Counted from the first letter of the stretch, positions 51,344 to 63,139 are shown. The stretch: DNA of 64,000 nucleotides from Acrocarpospora phusangensis (GCF_016862995.1 NZ_BOOA01000016.1:1-64000); one strand, 5' to 3'. Notes: generated from the sequence alone by a model not told the origin. Program-made: numbers and translations.

Positions 51344-52002
51344 TCAGGATCGTGGTGGCCGACGACCAGGCGCTGGTCCGGGCCGGGGTGCGGATGATGC
51401 TGGAGGCGGCCGGGGGCATGACCGTGTGCGCCGAGGCGGCCGACGGGGCCCAGGCCGTACGGGAGGCGGAACGGCATCGGCCCGACGTGGTGCTGATGGA
51501 CCTGCGCATGCCGCTGGTGGACGGCCTGGAGGCGACCAGGCGCATCCTGGCCGCGCGGCCGGGCACGGTGATCGTGGTGCTCACCACCTTCGCCGAGGAC
51601 GAGAACGTGTACGCGGCGCTGCGCGCCGGGGCGACCGGCTTCCTGGTCAAGGACGACCCGCCGGACCGCATGGTCGAGGCCGTCCGGCGGGCCGCCCAGG
51701 GCGAGCCCCTGCTGGCCGCCTCGGTGCTGCGCCGGGTGATGGCCCGCGCCCTGGCCGCGGAGCGGGACAGCCCGCCGCTGCCCGACTCCCTCACCGAGCG
51801 CGAACTCCAGGTCCTCACCCTGGTCGGCATCGGCCTGTCCAACGGCGAGATCGGCGAACGCCTCCACCTGGGCGTCACCACCGTCAAGACCCACGTGGCC
51901 TCGGTCATGGAGAAGCTGGAGCTGCGCAACCGCACCCAGGCGGCCGTGGTGGCGCACCGGCTCGGCCTGGTGGACGCGGACTTCCGCCCGACCCGCCCGT
52001 GA
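51340..52002 (+). CDS. LuxR/NarL-family response regulator
   Basis: 220 residues from GTG 51340. Receiver domain 1-120 with acidic pocket DDQ and phospho-acceptor Asp54 in VLMDLRMP, Thr in VLTTF, Lys in FLVKDD; C-terminal LuxR HTH (about 155-215) with LTERELQVLTLVGIGLSNGEIGERLHLGVTTVKTHV. Partner of the kinase upstream. Targets are not evident. Confidence 0.95.
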   Translation: MIRIVVADDQALVRAGVRMMLEAAGGMTVCAEAADGAQAVREAERHRPDVVLMDLRMPLVDGLEATRRILAARPGTVIVVLTTFAEDENVYAALRAGATGFLVKDDPPDRMVEAVRRAAQGEPLLAASVLRRVMARALAAERDSPPLPDSLTERELQVLTLVGIGLSNGEIGERLHLGVTTVKTHVASVMEKLELRNRTQAAVVAHRLGLVDADFRPTRP

Positions 52003-52087
52003 CACGGTTGTGACCCCGGTGTGACGTGTCGTTTAACGGGGGCGCACGGACGCCGGGGGCGCGCCGCGCGCATGTAGGGTCTGGTTC

Positions 52088-52660
52088 GTGGACACCGCCG
52101 AAGACCGGATTTGGACGATTCCGAATCTCCTGAGCTTCCTGCGCCTGCTCGGCGTGCCGGTGTTCCTCTGGCTCGTGCTGGGCCCGCAGGCCGACGGCTG
52201 GGCCATCGCCCTGCTGATGGTCGCCGGCTTCTCCGACTGGCTGGACGGCAAGCTGGCCAGGGCCTGGAACCAGACCAGCAGGCTCGGCCGGCTCATCGAC
52301 CCGGCCGCCGACCGCCTCTACATCCTGGCCACCCTGCTCGGCCTGGTGCTGCGCGAGATCATCCCCTGGTGGCTGGTCGCCGTGGTCCTCGCCCGCGACC
52401 TGCTGCTGCTCTGCATGGTCCCGATCCTGCGCCGCCTCGGGTACGGCCCGGCCCTCCCCGTGCACTTCCTCGGCAAGGCGGCCACCGCCAACCTGATGTA
52501 CGCCTTCCCGCTCCTGTTCCTGGCCTCCCACTCCGGGTGGTACGCGGAGATATGCGCGATATTCGGATGGGCCTTCGTCATCTGGGGTACGGGTCTGTAC
52601 TGGTGGGCGGGAGTGCTGTACGTGGTGCAGGTGCGCAGGCTCGCACGTGCGTCCCGGTGA
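52088..52660 (+). CDS. CDP-alcohol phosphatidyltransferase (cardiolipin synthase-like)
   Basis: 190-residue membrane enzyme with the full motif D-x2-D-G-x2-A-R-x8-G-x3-D-x3-D, seen as DWLDGKLARAWNQTSRLGRLIDPAADR, and about five further hydrophobic helices. The same gene beside a ManC-like gene occurs in Streptomyces, where SCO1389 acts as cardiolipin synthase, and the M. tuberculosis counterpart is pgsA2. Starts at GTG 52088; TAGGGT at 52075-52080 suggests a leaderless mRNA. Confidence 0.88.
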   Translation: MDTAEDRIWTIPNLLSFLRLLGVPVFLWLVLGPQADGWAIALLMVAGFSDWLDGKLARAWNQTSRLGRLIDPAADRLYILATLLGLVLREIIPWWLVAVVLARDLLLLCMVPILRRLGYGPALPVHFLGKAATANLMYAFPLLFLASHSGWYAEICAIFGWAFVIWGTGLYWWAGVLYVVQVRRLARASR

Positions 52661-52670
52661 AGGTGGGATC

Positions 52671-52712
52671 GACGTGAGGGCCGTGACGTGAAGGCCGGGA
52701 CGTGAAGGCCGT
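52671..52712. repeat. 14-bp tandem triplication at the ManC-like start
   Basis: GACGTGAAGGCCGT-type units at 52671, 52685 and 52699. The third copy supplies the GTG start (52702). Because 14 is not a multiple of three, the GTGs of the first two copies are in other frames. Confidence 0.85.
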
Positions 52713-55209
52713 GGTGATGGCGGGCGGGGAGGGCACCCGCCTCCGCCCGATGACGGCCAACCAGCCCAAGCCCCTGCTGCCCGTGATCAACCGCCCGATC
52801 ATGGAGCACGTGCTCCGCCTGCTCAAACGGCACGGCTTCACCGAGGTCGTGGTGACCGTGCAGTTCCTGGCCGCGCTGATCCGCAACTACTTCGGCGACG
52901 GCGACGAGCTGGGCATGAACCTGCACTACGCCACCGAGGAGACCCCGCTCGGCACGGCCGGCAGCGTCAAGAACGCCGCCGACCGGCTCCGCGAGGACCG
53001 CTTCCTGGTCATCTCCGGCGACGCCCTCACCGACATCGACCTGACCGACATGCTCAGGTTCCACCGCGAGAACCGCGCCCTGGTCACCATCGGCCTCAAA
53101 CGGGTCCCCAACCCGCTCGAGTTCGGCATCATCATCGTCGACGAGCGGGGCCGCATCCAGCGCTTCCTGGAGAAGCCCACCTGGGGACAGGTCTTCTCGG
53201 ACACGGTCAACACCGGCGTCTACGTGATGGAGCCCAGCGTCCTGGACGAGGTGGCCCCCGGCGAGTCGGTGGACTGGTCCGCGCACGTCTTCCCCCGCCT
53301 GCTGGCCCGCGGCGCCCGCCTGTTCGGGTACGTGGCGGACGGCTACTGGGAGGACGTCGGCACCCACGAGAGCTACCTCAAGGCCCAGGCCGACGTGCTG
53401 GAGGGCCGGGTCAAGGTCGACTTCGACGACGCCTTCGAGCTGTCGCCCGGCGTCTGGGTGGCCGAGGGCGCCTCCGTGGACGCCGACGCCGTGCTCAAGG
53501 GCCCGCTGTTCATCGGCGACTACGCCAAGGTCGAGGCCGGCGCGGAGCTGCGCGAGTACACGGTGCTCGGCAGCAACGCCGTGGTCAAGGAGGGCGCCTT
53601 CCTGCACCGGGCGGTCGTCCACGACAACGTGTACGTGGGCCCGGCCGCCCACCTGCGCGGCTGCGTGATCGGCAAGAACACCGACGTGATGACGGGCGCC
53701 AGGATCGAGGAGAACGCGGTCGTCGGCGACGAGTGTGTGATCGAGTCGGAGGCGTACGTGTCCTCCGGGGTGAAGATCTACCCGTTCAAGACGGTCGAGG
53801 CCGGCGCGGTGGTCAACACCAGCGTCATCTGGGAGTCCCGCGGCCAGCGCAGCCTGTTCGGCCAGCGCGGCGTCTCCGGCCTGGTCAACGTGGAGATCAC
53901 CCCGGAGCTGTGCGTCCGCCTGGCCAGCGCGTACGCGACGACCCTGAGCAAAGGCGACACCGTGGTGACCTCCAGGGACGCCTCCCGGGCCGCCCGCGCC
54001 CTCAAACGGGCCGTGATCAGCGCGCTCAACTCCAGCGCCATCAACGTGGTGGACCTGGAGGCCGCCGCCATGCCGGTGGCCCGGTTCCACACCTCCCGGG
54101 AGAACGTGCGCGGCGGCATCGCCCTGCGCACCACCGCCGGGGACCCGCAGAGCGTGGACATCGTCTTCCTGGACGACACCGGCGCCGACCTGGCCCCGGC
54201 CGCCCAGCGCAAGCTGGAGCGGGTCTTCTCCCGCCAGGAGTACCGCAGGGCCTTCCCCGGCGAGATCGCCGAGCTCACCTTCCCGGCCCGCGCCGTGGAC
54301 ACCTACGCCCGCGAGCTGCTCCGCTGCGTGGACATGACCGGCGTCAAGGACGCCGAGATGAAGGTCGTGGTGGACTGCGCGGGCGGCACCTCCTCACTGG
54401 TGCTGCCGAGCCTGCTCGGCCGGGTCGGCGTCGGCGTGCTGACGGTCAACAACCGGCTGGACGACGCCTCGCCCACCGAGACCCTGGCCGAGCGCCGCCG
54501 CGACCTGCAGCGCCTGGCCGAGCTGGTGGGCTCCTCGCGGGCCGCCTTCGGGGTCAGGTTCGACCCGGTGGGGGAGCGGGTCTCGCTGGTCGACGAGATG
54601 GGCCAGCTGATCAGCGAGGAGCGCGCCCTGCTGGTGGTGCTGGACCTGGTCGCCGCCGAGCGCAGGGGCGGCCGGGTGGCGCTGCCGGTCACCACGACCC
54701 GGGTGGCCGAGATGGTGTGCCGCTTCCACGGCGTGCACGTGGACTGGACCGCCACCGGCATCGACGCCCTCACCACGGCCGCCGCCCACCCGGAGACGAT
54801 CTTCGCCTGCGACGGCCGCGGCGGCTTCGTGGTGCCCGAGTTCGGCCCCACCGTGGACGGCCTGGCCGTCTTCCTGCGCCTGCTCGGCCTGGTCGCCAGG
54901 ACCCGGCTCTCACTCAGCCAGATCGACGCCCGCATCCCCGAGGCCAAGCTGCTCCGGCGTACCGTGCCCACGCCGTGGGCGCACAAGGGCGCGGTCATGC
55001 GGTCGGTCGTGGAGGCCGCGGAGGGCCGCCGCCTGGACACCACGGACGGGGTCAGGGTCGTGGAGGAGGACGGCAGCTGGGCCATGGTGCTGCCGGACCC
55101 GGCCGAGGCGGTCACCCATCTGTGGGCGGAGGGCCACGACGTGGACACCGCGCAAACGCTGATCGAACGGTGGGCTCTGGTGGTCGAGCGGGCCGCCGGA
55201 TCGGCTTGA
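52702..55209 (+). CDS. sugar-1-phosphate nucleotidylyltransferase (ManC/GMP-like) fused to a decayed phosphomutase domain
   Basis: 835 residues. The N-terminal NTP-transferase (1-235) has [11 protein letters not shown] and [10 protein letters not shown]; residues 250-370 are left-handed beta-helix hexapeptide repeats; 385-835 is a phosphoglucomutase/phosphomannomutase fold. The mutase phosphoserine loop (TASHNP in active enzymes) reads [12 protein letters not shown] here, so that half is probably not catalytic. It likely makes GDP-mannose or another NDP-hexose for cell envelope glycans. Annotated homologues are usually called mannose-1-phosphate guanylyltransferase. Confidence 0.87.
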   Translation: MKAVVMAGGEGTRLRPMTANQPKPLLPVINRPIMEHVLRLLKRHGFTEVVVTVQFLAALIRNYFGDGDELGMNLHYATEETPLGTAGSVKNAADRLREDRFLVISGDALTDIDLTDMLRFHRENRALVTIGLKRVPNPLEFGIIIVDERGRIQRFLEKPTWGQVFSDTVNTGVYVMEPSVLDEVAPGESVDWSAHVFPRLLARGARLFGYVADGYWEDVGTHESYLKAQADVLEGRVKVDFDDAFELSPGVWVAEGASVDADAVLKGPLFIGDYAKVEAGAELREYTVLGSNAVVKEGAFLHRAVVHDNVYVGPAAHLRGCVIGKNTDVMTGARIEENAVVGDECVIESEAYVSSGVKIYPFKTVEAGAVVNTSVIWESRGQRSLFGQRGVSGLVNVEITPELCVRLASAYATTLSKGDTVVTSRDASRAARALKRAVISALNSSAINVVDLEAAAMPVARFHTSRENVRGGIALRTTAGDPQSVDIVFLDDTGADLAPAAQRKLERVFSRQEYRRAFPGEIAELTFPARAVDTYARELLRCVDMTGVKDAEMKVVVDCAGGTSSLVLPSLLGRVGVGVLTVNNRLDDASPTETLAERRRDLQRLAELVGSSRAAFGVRFDPVGERVSLVDEMGQLISEERALLVVLDLVAAERRGGRVALPVTTTRVAEMVCRFHGVHVDWTATGIDALTTAAAHPETIFACDGRGGFVVPEFGPTVDGLAVFLRLLGLVARTRLSLSQIDARIPEAKLLRRTVPTPWAHKGAVMRSVVEAAEGRRLDTTDGVRVVEEDGSWAMVLPDPAEAVTHLWAEGHDVDTAQTLIERWALVVERAAGSA

Positions 55210-55331
55210 AACGATAACCTGTATAACCTGAACGACCCGAACCCCCCTGGCGGATGATGATGGTGTGGCGGCATGGACCTTGGACCGTGCCTGACGGTAG
55301 CGTTGGGTAGTCAATGTCCAGCGTGCCTGCC

Positions 55332-55360
55332 TTGACCTTCGTGTCTGATCAGCGTAAGTT
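55332..55360 (+). promoter_or_regulatory. predicted promoter of the garA-ftsR operon
   Basis: TTGACC (55332-55337), 17-base spacer, TAAGTT (55355-55360); start point near 55367, about 40 bases before the garA ATG. Confidence 0.65.
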
Positions 55361-55408
55361 TCGGCATTCGCAGTTTTGAGCAAGTCGTGAGAGAGGCCGA
55401 GCCGTTCG

Positions 55409-55915
55409 ATGCCCAGCGTCTACTGCACGCAGTGCGGTCACCCCAACCCCGAGGATGCCCGTTTCTGCTCTCGATGCGGTTCGCCGCTGAGCCCGCCCGC
55501 GCACCAGGTGGTGCCGGACACGACTTCGACGATCTCGCTCGAAGCCGTGGACGAGGCGACCGGCCAGACGCTGCTGCCGGATCGGTCCGCGGTCGAGCAG
55601 CTGCCGCCGGGCACGGCGCTGCTGGTCGTCATGCGCGGCCCGAACGCCGGCAGCCGGTTCCTGCTCGACAGCGACCTCACCACGGCGGGTCGCCACCCGG
55701 AGAGCGACATCTTCCTGGACGATGTGACCGTGTCCCGGCGGCACGCCGAGTTCTACCGGCGCGGCGGCCAGTTCACGGCCCGCGACGTGGGCAGCCTCAA
55801 CGGCACCTACGTCAACCGGGAGCGCATCGAGGAGTTCCCGCTGGCGGGTGGCGACGAGGTGCAGATCGGTAAGTTCCGGTTGGTGTTCCTCACCCGCGGC
55901 CCCGGAGGGCCGTGA
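55409..55915 (+). CDS. garA: FHA-domain protein GarA/OdhI type with N-terminal zinc ribbon
   Basis: 168 residues. An N-terminal zinc ribbon has CTQC and CSRC pairs (Cys6, 9, 20, 23). The phosphorylation motif DTTSTISLE (Thr38, Thr39) corresponds to the ETTS motif of GarA, and the FHA domain (about 75-160) has GRHPESDIFLDDVTVSRRHAEF and NGTYVN. In mycobacteria and corynebacteria the unphosphorylated protein inhibits 2-oxoglutarate dehydrogenase and glutamate metabolism, relieved by PknB/PknG. The zinc ribbon is an addition relative to mycobacterial GarA. Confidence 0.9.
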   Translation: MPSVYCTQCGHPNPEDARFCSRCGSPLSPPAHQVVPDTTSTISLEAVDEATGQTLLPDRSAVEQLPPGTALLVVMRGPNAGSRFLLDSDLTTAGRHPESDIFLDDVTVSRRHAEFYRRGGQFTARDVGSLNGTYVNRERIEEFPLAGGDEVQIGKFRLVFLTRGPGGP

Positions 55916-55943
55916 CCGCTGGGTGAGAAGGGGGTGAGCCCAT

Positions 55944-56597
55944 ATGGCCGCTGAGGCGATCAGGGCGCATATGAGCATCGGGGAGGTGCTCGCCCTGCTA
56001 CAGGGGGAGTTCCCCGAGATCACGATCTCCAAGATCCGGTTCCTGGAGGGCGAGGGGCTGATCGAGCCCCAGCGCAGCCCCTCCGGGTACCGCAAGTTCA
56101 CCCATACCGACGTCGAGCGGCTGCGTTTCATCCTGACCGCCCAGCGCGACCAGTACCTGCCGCTGCGGGTGATCAAGGACCAGCTGGCCGACACGCCCGG
56201 CCCCCGCGCGGTCGGCGCCGAGCAGCCGCAGGTCCGGCTCACCCGCGAGGAGCTGCTGGCGGCCGCCGAGATCGACGAGGAGACCCTGGCCGAGCTGGAG
56301 AGCTACGGGCTCATCCCGGCCGGGGCGCGCCGCTACGACGCCGACGCGCTCGACGTGGCCCGCAGCGTCGGCGGGCTGGCCAGGTTCGGACTGCACGCCC
56401 GGCACCTGCGCTCGGTAAAAGCTGCGGCCGAGCGGGAGGCCGGGTTGCTGGAGCAGGCGGTGGCCCCCCTGCTGCGCCGCCGGGCGCCCGGAGCCCTAGA
56501 CCACGCTGAGGAATCCGCGCGCGAGATCTCCGTGCTTCTGCTGCGTTTGCACGCCGCGCTCCTCAATGAGAGGGTTCGGGGCGTTCTCGGGCGCTGA
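55944..56597 (+). CDS. ftsR: MerR-family regulator FtsR
   Basis: 217 residues. The N-terminal wHTH is MSIGEVLALLQGEFPEITISKIRFLEGEGLIEPQRSPSGYRKFTHTDVERLRFI, almost the consensus of Rv1828/FtsR, followed by a dimerising helical C-terminus. FtsR activates ftsZ in Corynebacterium glutamicum. It follows garA by 28 bases, matching the conserved actinobacterial order. Confidence 0.9.
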   Translation: MAAEAIRAHMSIGEVLALLQGEFPEITISKIRFLEGEGLIEPQRSPSGYRKFTHTDVERLRFILTAQRDQYLPLRVIKDQLADTPGPRAVGAEQPQVRLTREELLAAAEIDEETLAELESYGLIPAGARRYDADALDVARSVGGLARFGLHARHLRSVKAAAEREAGLLEQAVAPLLRRRAPGALDHAEESAREISVLLLRLHAALLNERVRGVLGR

Positions 56598-56669
56598 CAC
56601 GCGTCCCGCTCTCGGGTGTTACGTTGAATGCCTGGTGATATATGCCGCATCCCGGAGAGTGAGTCGCCC

Positions 56670-57140
56670 GTGTTGCAGATGGAGGTCGTGGGGGTCCGCG
56701 TTGAGATGCCCTCGAACCAGCCGATCGTCCTCCTCAAGGAGGCGAACGGTGACAGGTACCTGCCGATCTGGATCGGCATGACCGAGGCAACCGCGATCGC
56801 GCTGGCTCAGGCCGAGGACCCGCCGCCACGGCCGCTCACCCATGATCTGTTCCGGGACGTGCTGGACGCGCTGGGGATCCAGTTGCGCACCGTGAACATC
56901 GTCGCGCTGCGTGACGGGATCTTCTTCGCCGACCTGGTGTTCTCCAACGGCGTAGAGGTCAGCGCCCGGCCCTCGGACTCGATCGCGCTGGCGCTCCGCA
57001 CCCGCGCGTCGATCTTCGCCAGTGAGGACGTGGTCCGGGAGGCCGGGGTCAGCATGCCCGACGAGCAGGAGGACGAGGTGGAGAAGTTCCGCGAGTTCCT
57101 CGACAACATCACGCCGGAGGACTTCGGGCGTGCCGGTTGA
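56670..57140 (+). CDS. bifunctional nuclease family protein (DUF151)
   Basis: 156 residues from GTG 56670, preceded by GGAGAG. The domain is recognisable from EVVGVRVEMPSNQPIVLLKE, YLPIWIGMTEATAIA, PRPLTHDLF and SARPSDSIALALR. It is the orthologue in position of Rv1829. Family members have been reported with RNase/DNase activity, but the biological role in actinobacteria is unclear. Confidence 0.92.
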   Translation: MLQMEVVGVRVEMPSNQPIVLLKEANGDRYLPIWIGMTEATAIALAQAEDPPPRPLTHDLFRDVLDALGIQLRTVNIVALRDGIFFADLVFSNGVEVSARPSDSIALALRTRASIFASEDVVREAGVSMPDEQEDEVEKFREFLDNITPEDFGRAG

Positions 57141-57183
57141 GATCGGTCGATTTTTCGGCTTCACGACGCGCCGATCGCGGTCG

Positions 57184-57212
57184 TTGACTGAGGCTTGCGC
57201 CAGTCCTACCGT
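57184..57212 (+). promoter_or_regulatory. predicted promoter of the second MerR gene
   Basis: TTGACT (57184-57189), 17-base spacer, TACCGT (57207-57212), a close match to the vegetative consensus, about 75 bases before the GTG start. Confidence 0.7.
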
Positions 57213-57286
57213 GCAAGGGAAACCACGGTTGTAGTTCAAGAACCCCCAGATCAGGCCGTGGGATGAGAGAAAGCCGGAGGTCCGCA

Positions 57287-57904
57287 GTGGCGGTCAGCAG
57301 CGGCGAGGGTAAGACGGCCGGGCATGATCCGGTTCAGCGCGAGTCGGCGCGGGAGCGCGCCGGCGAGCAGGGCCTGCTGTTCGACGAGCGGCCTGCGGCG
57401 GTTGCCGACGACATCGGCTACCGCGGCCCCACGGCGTGCTCGGCGGCCGGGATCACCTACCGCCAGCTCGACTACTGGGCGCGCACCGACCTGGTCCAGC
57501 CGACCATAAGGGCGGCGCAGGGCTCCGGCTCCCAGCGGCTCTACAGCTTCCGCGACATCCTCGTGCTCAAGGTCGTCAAACGCCTCCTGGACACCGGGGT
57601 GTCGCTCCAGCAGATCCGTACCGCCGTGCACCACCTGCGGGAACGCGGGGTCAACGACCTGGCTCAGATCACCCTGATGAGCGACGGGGTGAGCGTCTAC
57701 GAGTGCACCTCGGCCGACGAGGTGATCGACCTGCTGCAGGGCGGGCAGGGCGTGTTCGGCATCGCGCTCGGGCGGGTCTGGCGCGAGGTCGAGGGATCGC
57801 TCGCGGAGCTGCCGGGGGAACGCGCGGAGGTCGGCCTCCCGCCTGAGGCCGACCACCCCTCCGACGAACTGGCCCAGCGCCGACGCGCCCGGAAGACCGG
57901 TTGA
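57287..57904 (+). CDS. MerR-family regulator (Rv1830-like)
   Basis: 205 residues from GTG 57287, chosen because GGAGG (57276-57280) has six-base spacing; an ATG at 57263 is possible. After a variable, charged N-terminus the HTH reads DIGYRGPTACSAAGITYRQLDYWARTDLVQPTIR, then SQRLYSFRDILVLKVVKRLLDTGVSLQQIRTAV. Immediately upstream of the glycine riboswitch and gcvP, as in mycobacteria. Confidence 0.9.
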   Translation: MAVSSGEGKTAGHDPVQRESARERAGEQGLLFDERPAAVADDIGYRGPTACSAAGITYRQLDYWARTDLVQPTIRAAQGSGSQRLYSFRDILVLKVVKRLLDTGVSLQQIRTAVHHLRERGVNDLAQITLMSDGVSVYECTSADEVIDLLQGGQGVFGIALGRVWREVEGSLAELPGERAEVGLPPEADHPSDELAQRRRARKTG

Positions 57905-57952
57905 GAGCGTTCCGCCTGGGTAGCGGTATGGTTGTTAGCAGCTGACGACCTT

Positions 57953-58155
57953 GTGCGGGAGAGTCCCTTCCACTGCCAGTAGGAGGGGCGCCGAAGGAGC
58001 AAACCTCCCCGGAATCTCTCAGGCACCGGTACCGCACGGGCGAGGCGACTCTGGAAAGCGTGCCGTACAGCCAGGCGGCCGCACCGAAGGGGAAAGCCAG
58101 GCGCCTCATCAGGCACTGGTGAAGCTCTCAGGTCCGATGACAGAGGGGGAGACCG
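57953..58155 (+). promoter_or_regulatory. tandem glycine riboswitch upstream of gcvP
   Basis: Two glycine aptamers are readable. Aptamer 1 (about 57953-58037) has GTGCGGGAGAGTCCC, GCGCCGAAGGAGCAA and AATCTCTCAGGCA closing with ACCGCAC. Aptamer 2 (about 58038-58150) has CGACTCTGGAAAG, GCACCGAAGGGGAAAG, AAGCTCTCAGGT and GATGACAGAGGGGGA. A GC-rich stretch (58155-58185) before ATG 58209 could be the expression platform. Glycine binding normally switches on the cleavage system gene. Confidence 0.95.
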
Positions 58156-58208
58156 CAAGAGCGGCCGGCCGCGGCCGGGCGCGATGGTCTACGCCCTGGA
58201 GCCCTGTC

Positions 58209-61004
<2,796 letters not shown>

Positions 61005-61041
61005 ATTACGTTCCCTTTGCGCATGTCTGCCGCGCCGCGGG

Positions 61042-61085
61042 GCCTCCAATCGTTAGGATCTCGATGATCCTTTCGTATTGGAGGC
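61042..61085 (+). promoter_or_regulatory. nested inverted repeat covering the ribosome binding site of the next gene
   Basis: Outer arms GCCTCCAAT (61042-61050) and ATTGGAGGC (61077-61085) are perfect; inner arms AGGATC (61055-61060) and GATCCT (61066-61071) are also perfect. The right outer arm contains GGAGG (61080-61084), the Shine-Dalgarno site of the ATG at 61095. The structure may terminate gcvP transcription, hide the ribosome site, or both. Confidence 0.7.
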
Positions 61086-61094
61086 GCCCCCCTC

Positions 61095-61595
61095 ATGACG
61101 GCCATCGATCCGCGGGCCGGTGCGGTCCGGCAGCTCGACGAGGCACGCCGTCTCTACGAGACGGGACAGCTGGACGAAGCCGCCGCGATCTTCGCCGCGC
61201 TGGCCGCGGACGAACGGTCGCCGGACCGGGAGCAGGCGGCGGCCGGGCTGGCCGTGGTGGCCGAGCGCATGGCCGAGATCCTGCTGGAGGAGGGCGATCC
61301 GGGGCAGGCGGCCGACCTGCTGCTGGAGGCGCTGGCCGTGCCGGGCGTGGCGGACTCGGCGCGCCTGCGGGTGCTGCTGGGCATCGCCCATCTGGAGCTG
61401 GCCTGCGCGGAGTTCGCGGGCGCGGTCGAGGCCGGGCCGGACGCGGACACGGCCGCGCTGGCCATCGAGCTGCTGGCCCGCACGCTGCCGCTGCGCGGGC
61501 GCGACGGCGACGCGGAGACGGTCTGGCGCTACGGTCTGGACCACGAGGACGGTGCCCTCGCGGCCCAGGTCAAAGAGCGGCTCGACCGGCCCTGA
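61095..61595 (+). CDS. TPR-like helical-repeat protein, function unknown
   Basis: 166 residues of amphipathic helices in TPR-like spacing (LDEARRLYETGQLDEAAAIFAALA, then LLEEGDPGQAADLLLEALAVPG, then LLGIAHLELACAEFAGAVEA). No signal or membrane segment. Such small TPR proteins scaffold complexes; no partner is evident. Translation may be controlled by the upstream hairpin. Confidence 0.75.
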   Translation: MTAIDPRAGAVRQLDEARRLYETGQLDEAAAIFAALAADERSPDREQAAAGLAVVAERMAEILLEEGDPGQAADLLLEALAVPGVADSARLRVLLGIAHLELACAEFAGAVEAGPDADTAALAIELLARTLPLRGRDGDAETVWRYGLDHEDGALAAQVKERLDRP

Positions 61596-61624
61596 GAGCC
61601 GGGCGAGCCCGGGGGACCGGGCGG

Positions 61625-62008
61625 CTAGTGCCGCCGGCGGCCGAGCGCGTAGGCCACATTGATCAGCACGATGCCGCCCCAGGCCAGGAACAGGCCCACG
61701 ACGCCCGCGTTCCCGGCCGCGATGGCCGTCAGCGGGATGGCGATGCCGAGCGAGCCGAGCGCCACGGGGATATGGGAGTTGTCGGGCTTGGCGGGCTTCT
61801 GGCCAGGGTGCGAGGACGCGGTGGCCACTTCCGCCCGGACCCGCGCGGTGATCTCGCGGTCGAGTTTCTCCAGGAACGAGTCGACGAGCGCGTCCTCGTA
61901 CTCGGGACCGAGGTCCCGCCGGGCTTCGAGGGTGGCTCGCAGTTCCTCACGGGGCAAATGAGTGTCCGGCACGTAGTCAAATCTGTCACACGCCCGGCAT
62001 GACGTCAT
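61625..62008 (-). CDS. small two-TM membrane protein
   Basis: Up to 127 residues. A charged N-terminal helix (HLPREELRATLEARRDLGPEYEDALVDSFLEKLDREI) precedes two TM helices (VALGSLGIAIPLTAIAAG and GVVGLFLAWGGIVLINVAYAL). ATG 62008 directly abuts GGGAGG, which leaves no spacer; GTG 61972 (VPDTHLPREEL) is the more natural N-terminus and may be the true start. Function unknown. Confidence 0.78.
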   Translation of the reverse strand: MTSCRACDRFDYVPDTHLPREELRATLEARRDLGPEYEDALVDSFLEKLDREITARVRAEVATASSHPGQKPAKPDNSHIPVALGSLGIAIPLTAIAAGNAGVVGLFLAWGGIVLINVAYALGRRRH

Positions 62009-62087
62009 CCTCCCTTCGGAGGACGAATCGGTAATGCCGCAGGGGGAGCGTGGCGGGCCCGCGGAGGAGGGGCGCTAGCGTCGGGGT

Positions 62088-62702
62088 ATGGAGATCGAGA
62101 CGCCGTCCGGTCCCGGCCTGGCCGAGATCGACGACGCGGCCGAGCCGTGGCTGCTGCTGGCGCTCACGCACGGGTCGGCCGGGGGAGTCGACGCCGTGGA
62201 CCTGCTGGCGGTGCGGGACGCGTGCCTGGCGGCCGGGGTGAGTGTGGCCCGCGTGGTCCAGCCGTTCCGGCTGCGCGGGGCGCGGGCGCCCGGCTCCGCG
62301 GTCAGGCAGGACGAGGCCTGGCTGGCGCTGATGTCGGCGCTGCGGGAGCTGCGGCCCGGGTTGCCGCTGGTCCAGGGCGGGCGGAGCAACGGCGCCCGGG
62401 TCGCCTGCCGTACGGCGACGGCGGCCGGGGCGGCGGGCGTGGTGGCGCTGGCCTTCCCGCTGCACCCGCCGGGCAGACCGGAGCGGTCGCGGGCGGGCGA
62501 GCTACGCGGCGCGGGCGTGCCCGTTCTGGTGGTCAACGGCGACCGGGACCCGTTCGGGGTGCCGGAGCGCGCGGACGCGGACAGGCTCGTCGTGCTCCCG
62601 GGGGAGGGACACGATCTGAAGAAGGATCCGGCCCTCGTGGGCACGGAGTCGGCGCGATGGCTGAAGACGCGGATCAGACCAGGGCTCAGGCGGCCGAGCT
62701 AG
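62088..62702 (+). CDS. alpha/beta hydrolase (dienelactone-hydrolase/Tex30-like)
   Basis: 204 residues. Nucleophile elbow GGRSNGAR, acid in VNGDRDPFG and His in GEGHDLKKD give a complete triad order. The fold resembles the KANL3/Tex30 small hydrolase group. The gene overlaps the end of the convergent DUF5999 gene by 17 bases. Substrate unknown. Confidence 0.85.
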   Translation: MEIETPSGPGLAEIDDAAEPWLLLALTHGSAGGVDAVDLLAVRDACLAAGVSVARVVQPFRLRGARAPGSAVRQDEAWLALMSALRELRPGLPLVQGGRSNGARVACRTATAAGAAGVVALAFPLHPPGRPERSRAGELRGAGVPVLVVNGDRDPFGVPERADADRLVVLPGEGHDLKKDPALVGTESARWLKTRIRPGLRRPS

Positions 62703-62886
62703 CCATGTCGGTGGGCCGGTGCGGGGCGATCACGACACCGTTGGGGAGCAGCTCGCCGGTGTCCTCGAACAGGACGACACCGTTGCACAGCAGGCTCCAC
62801 CCCTGCTCGGGGTGGGCCGCGACGGTACGGGCGGCTTCTCGATCCTTCGCTTCCGCGCTCGGACAGGACGGGTCATGAGGGCACAT
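62686..62886 (-). CDS. DUF5999 small protein
   Basis: 66 residues; the core REAARTVAAHPEQGWSLLCNGVVLFEDTGELLPNGVVIAPHRP is nearly invariant among actinobacterial DUF5999 proteins. The N-terminus MCPHDPSCPS carries two Cys and a His that may bind metal together with the later Cys. Function unknown. Confidence 0.9.
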   Translation of the reverse strand: MCPHDPSCPSAEAKDREAARTVAAHPEQGWSLLCNGVVLFEDTGELLPNGVVIAPHRPTDMASSAA

Positions 62887-63139
62887 CGCCGGGGCTCCGT
62901 GTCTTTCTCGGGTCGCTCGTTGGACGGATCCCTCAGGTGTGCGGGGGACGAGCGCTGTGGTTGACGTATCAGTGGACTACACCAGTGTGTGGTAGGTCAC
63001 TCTCGGAGGACATAGCCCGTTAGGACGATTTTCAACCGGTCCAGCTGGACGACCCCCGACGTGTGATCTGCGACACAAGAGTGCCCTATGGACGATAACA
63101 GCCCAAGCGCGACACGCCGTCGTTCCGGTAAATGAGTGG
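62887..63139. other. 253-bp gap; possible micro-ORF and palindrome, no clear gene
   Basis: GTCCAGCTGGAC (63039-63050) is a perfect 12-bp palindrome. A 15-codon frame, MDDNSPSATRRRSGK (63088-63135, plus strand), has no convincing ribosome site. TTGACG at 62961-62966 could be a plus-strand -35 box but no matching -10 is clear. The gap lies between the DUF5999 start and the TetR stop. Confidence 0.4.
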
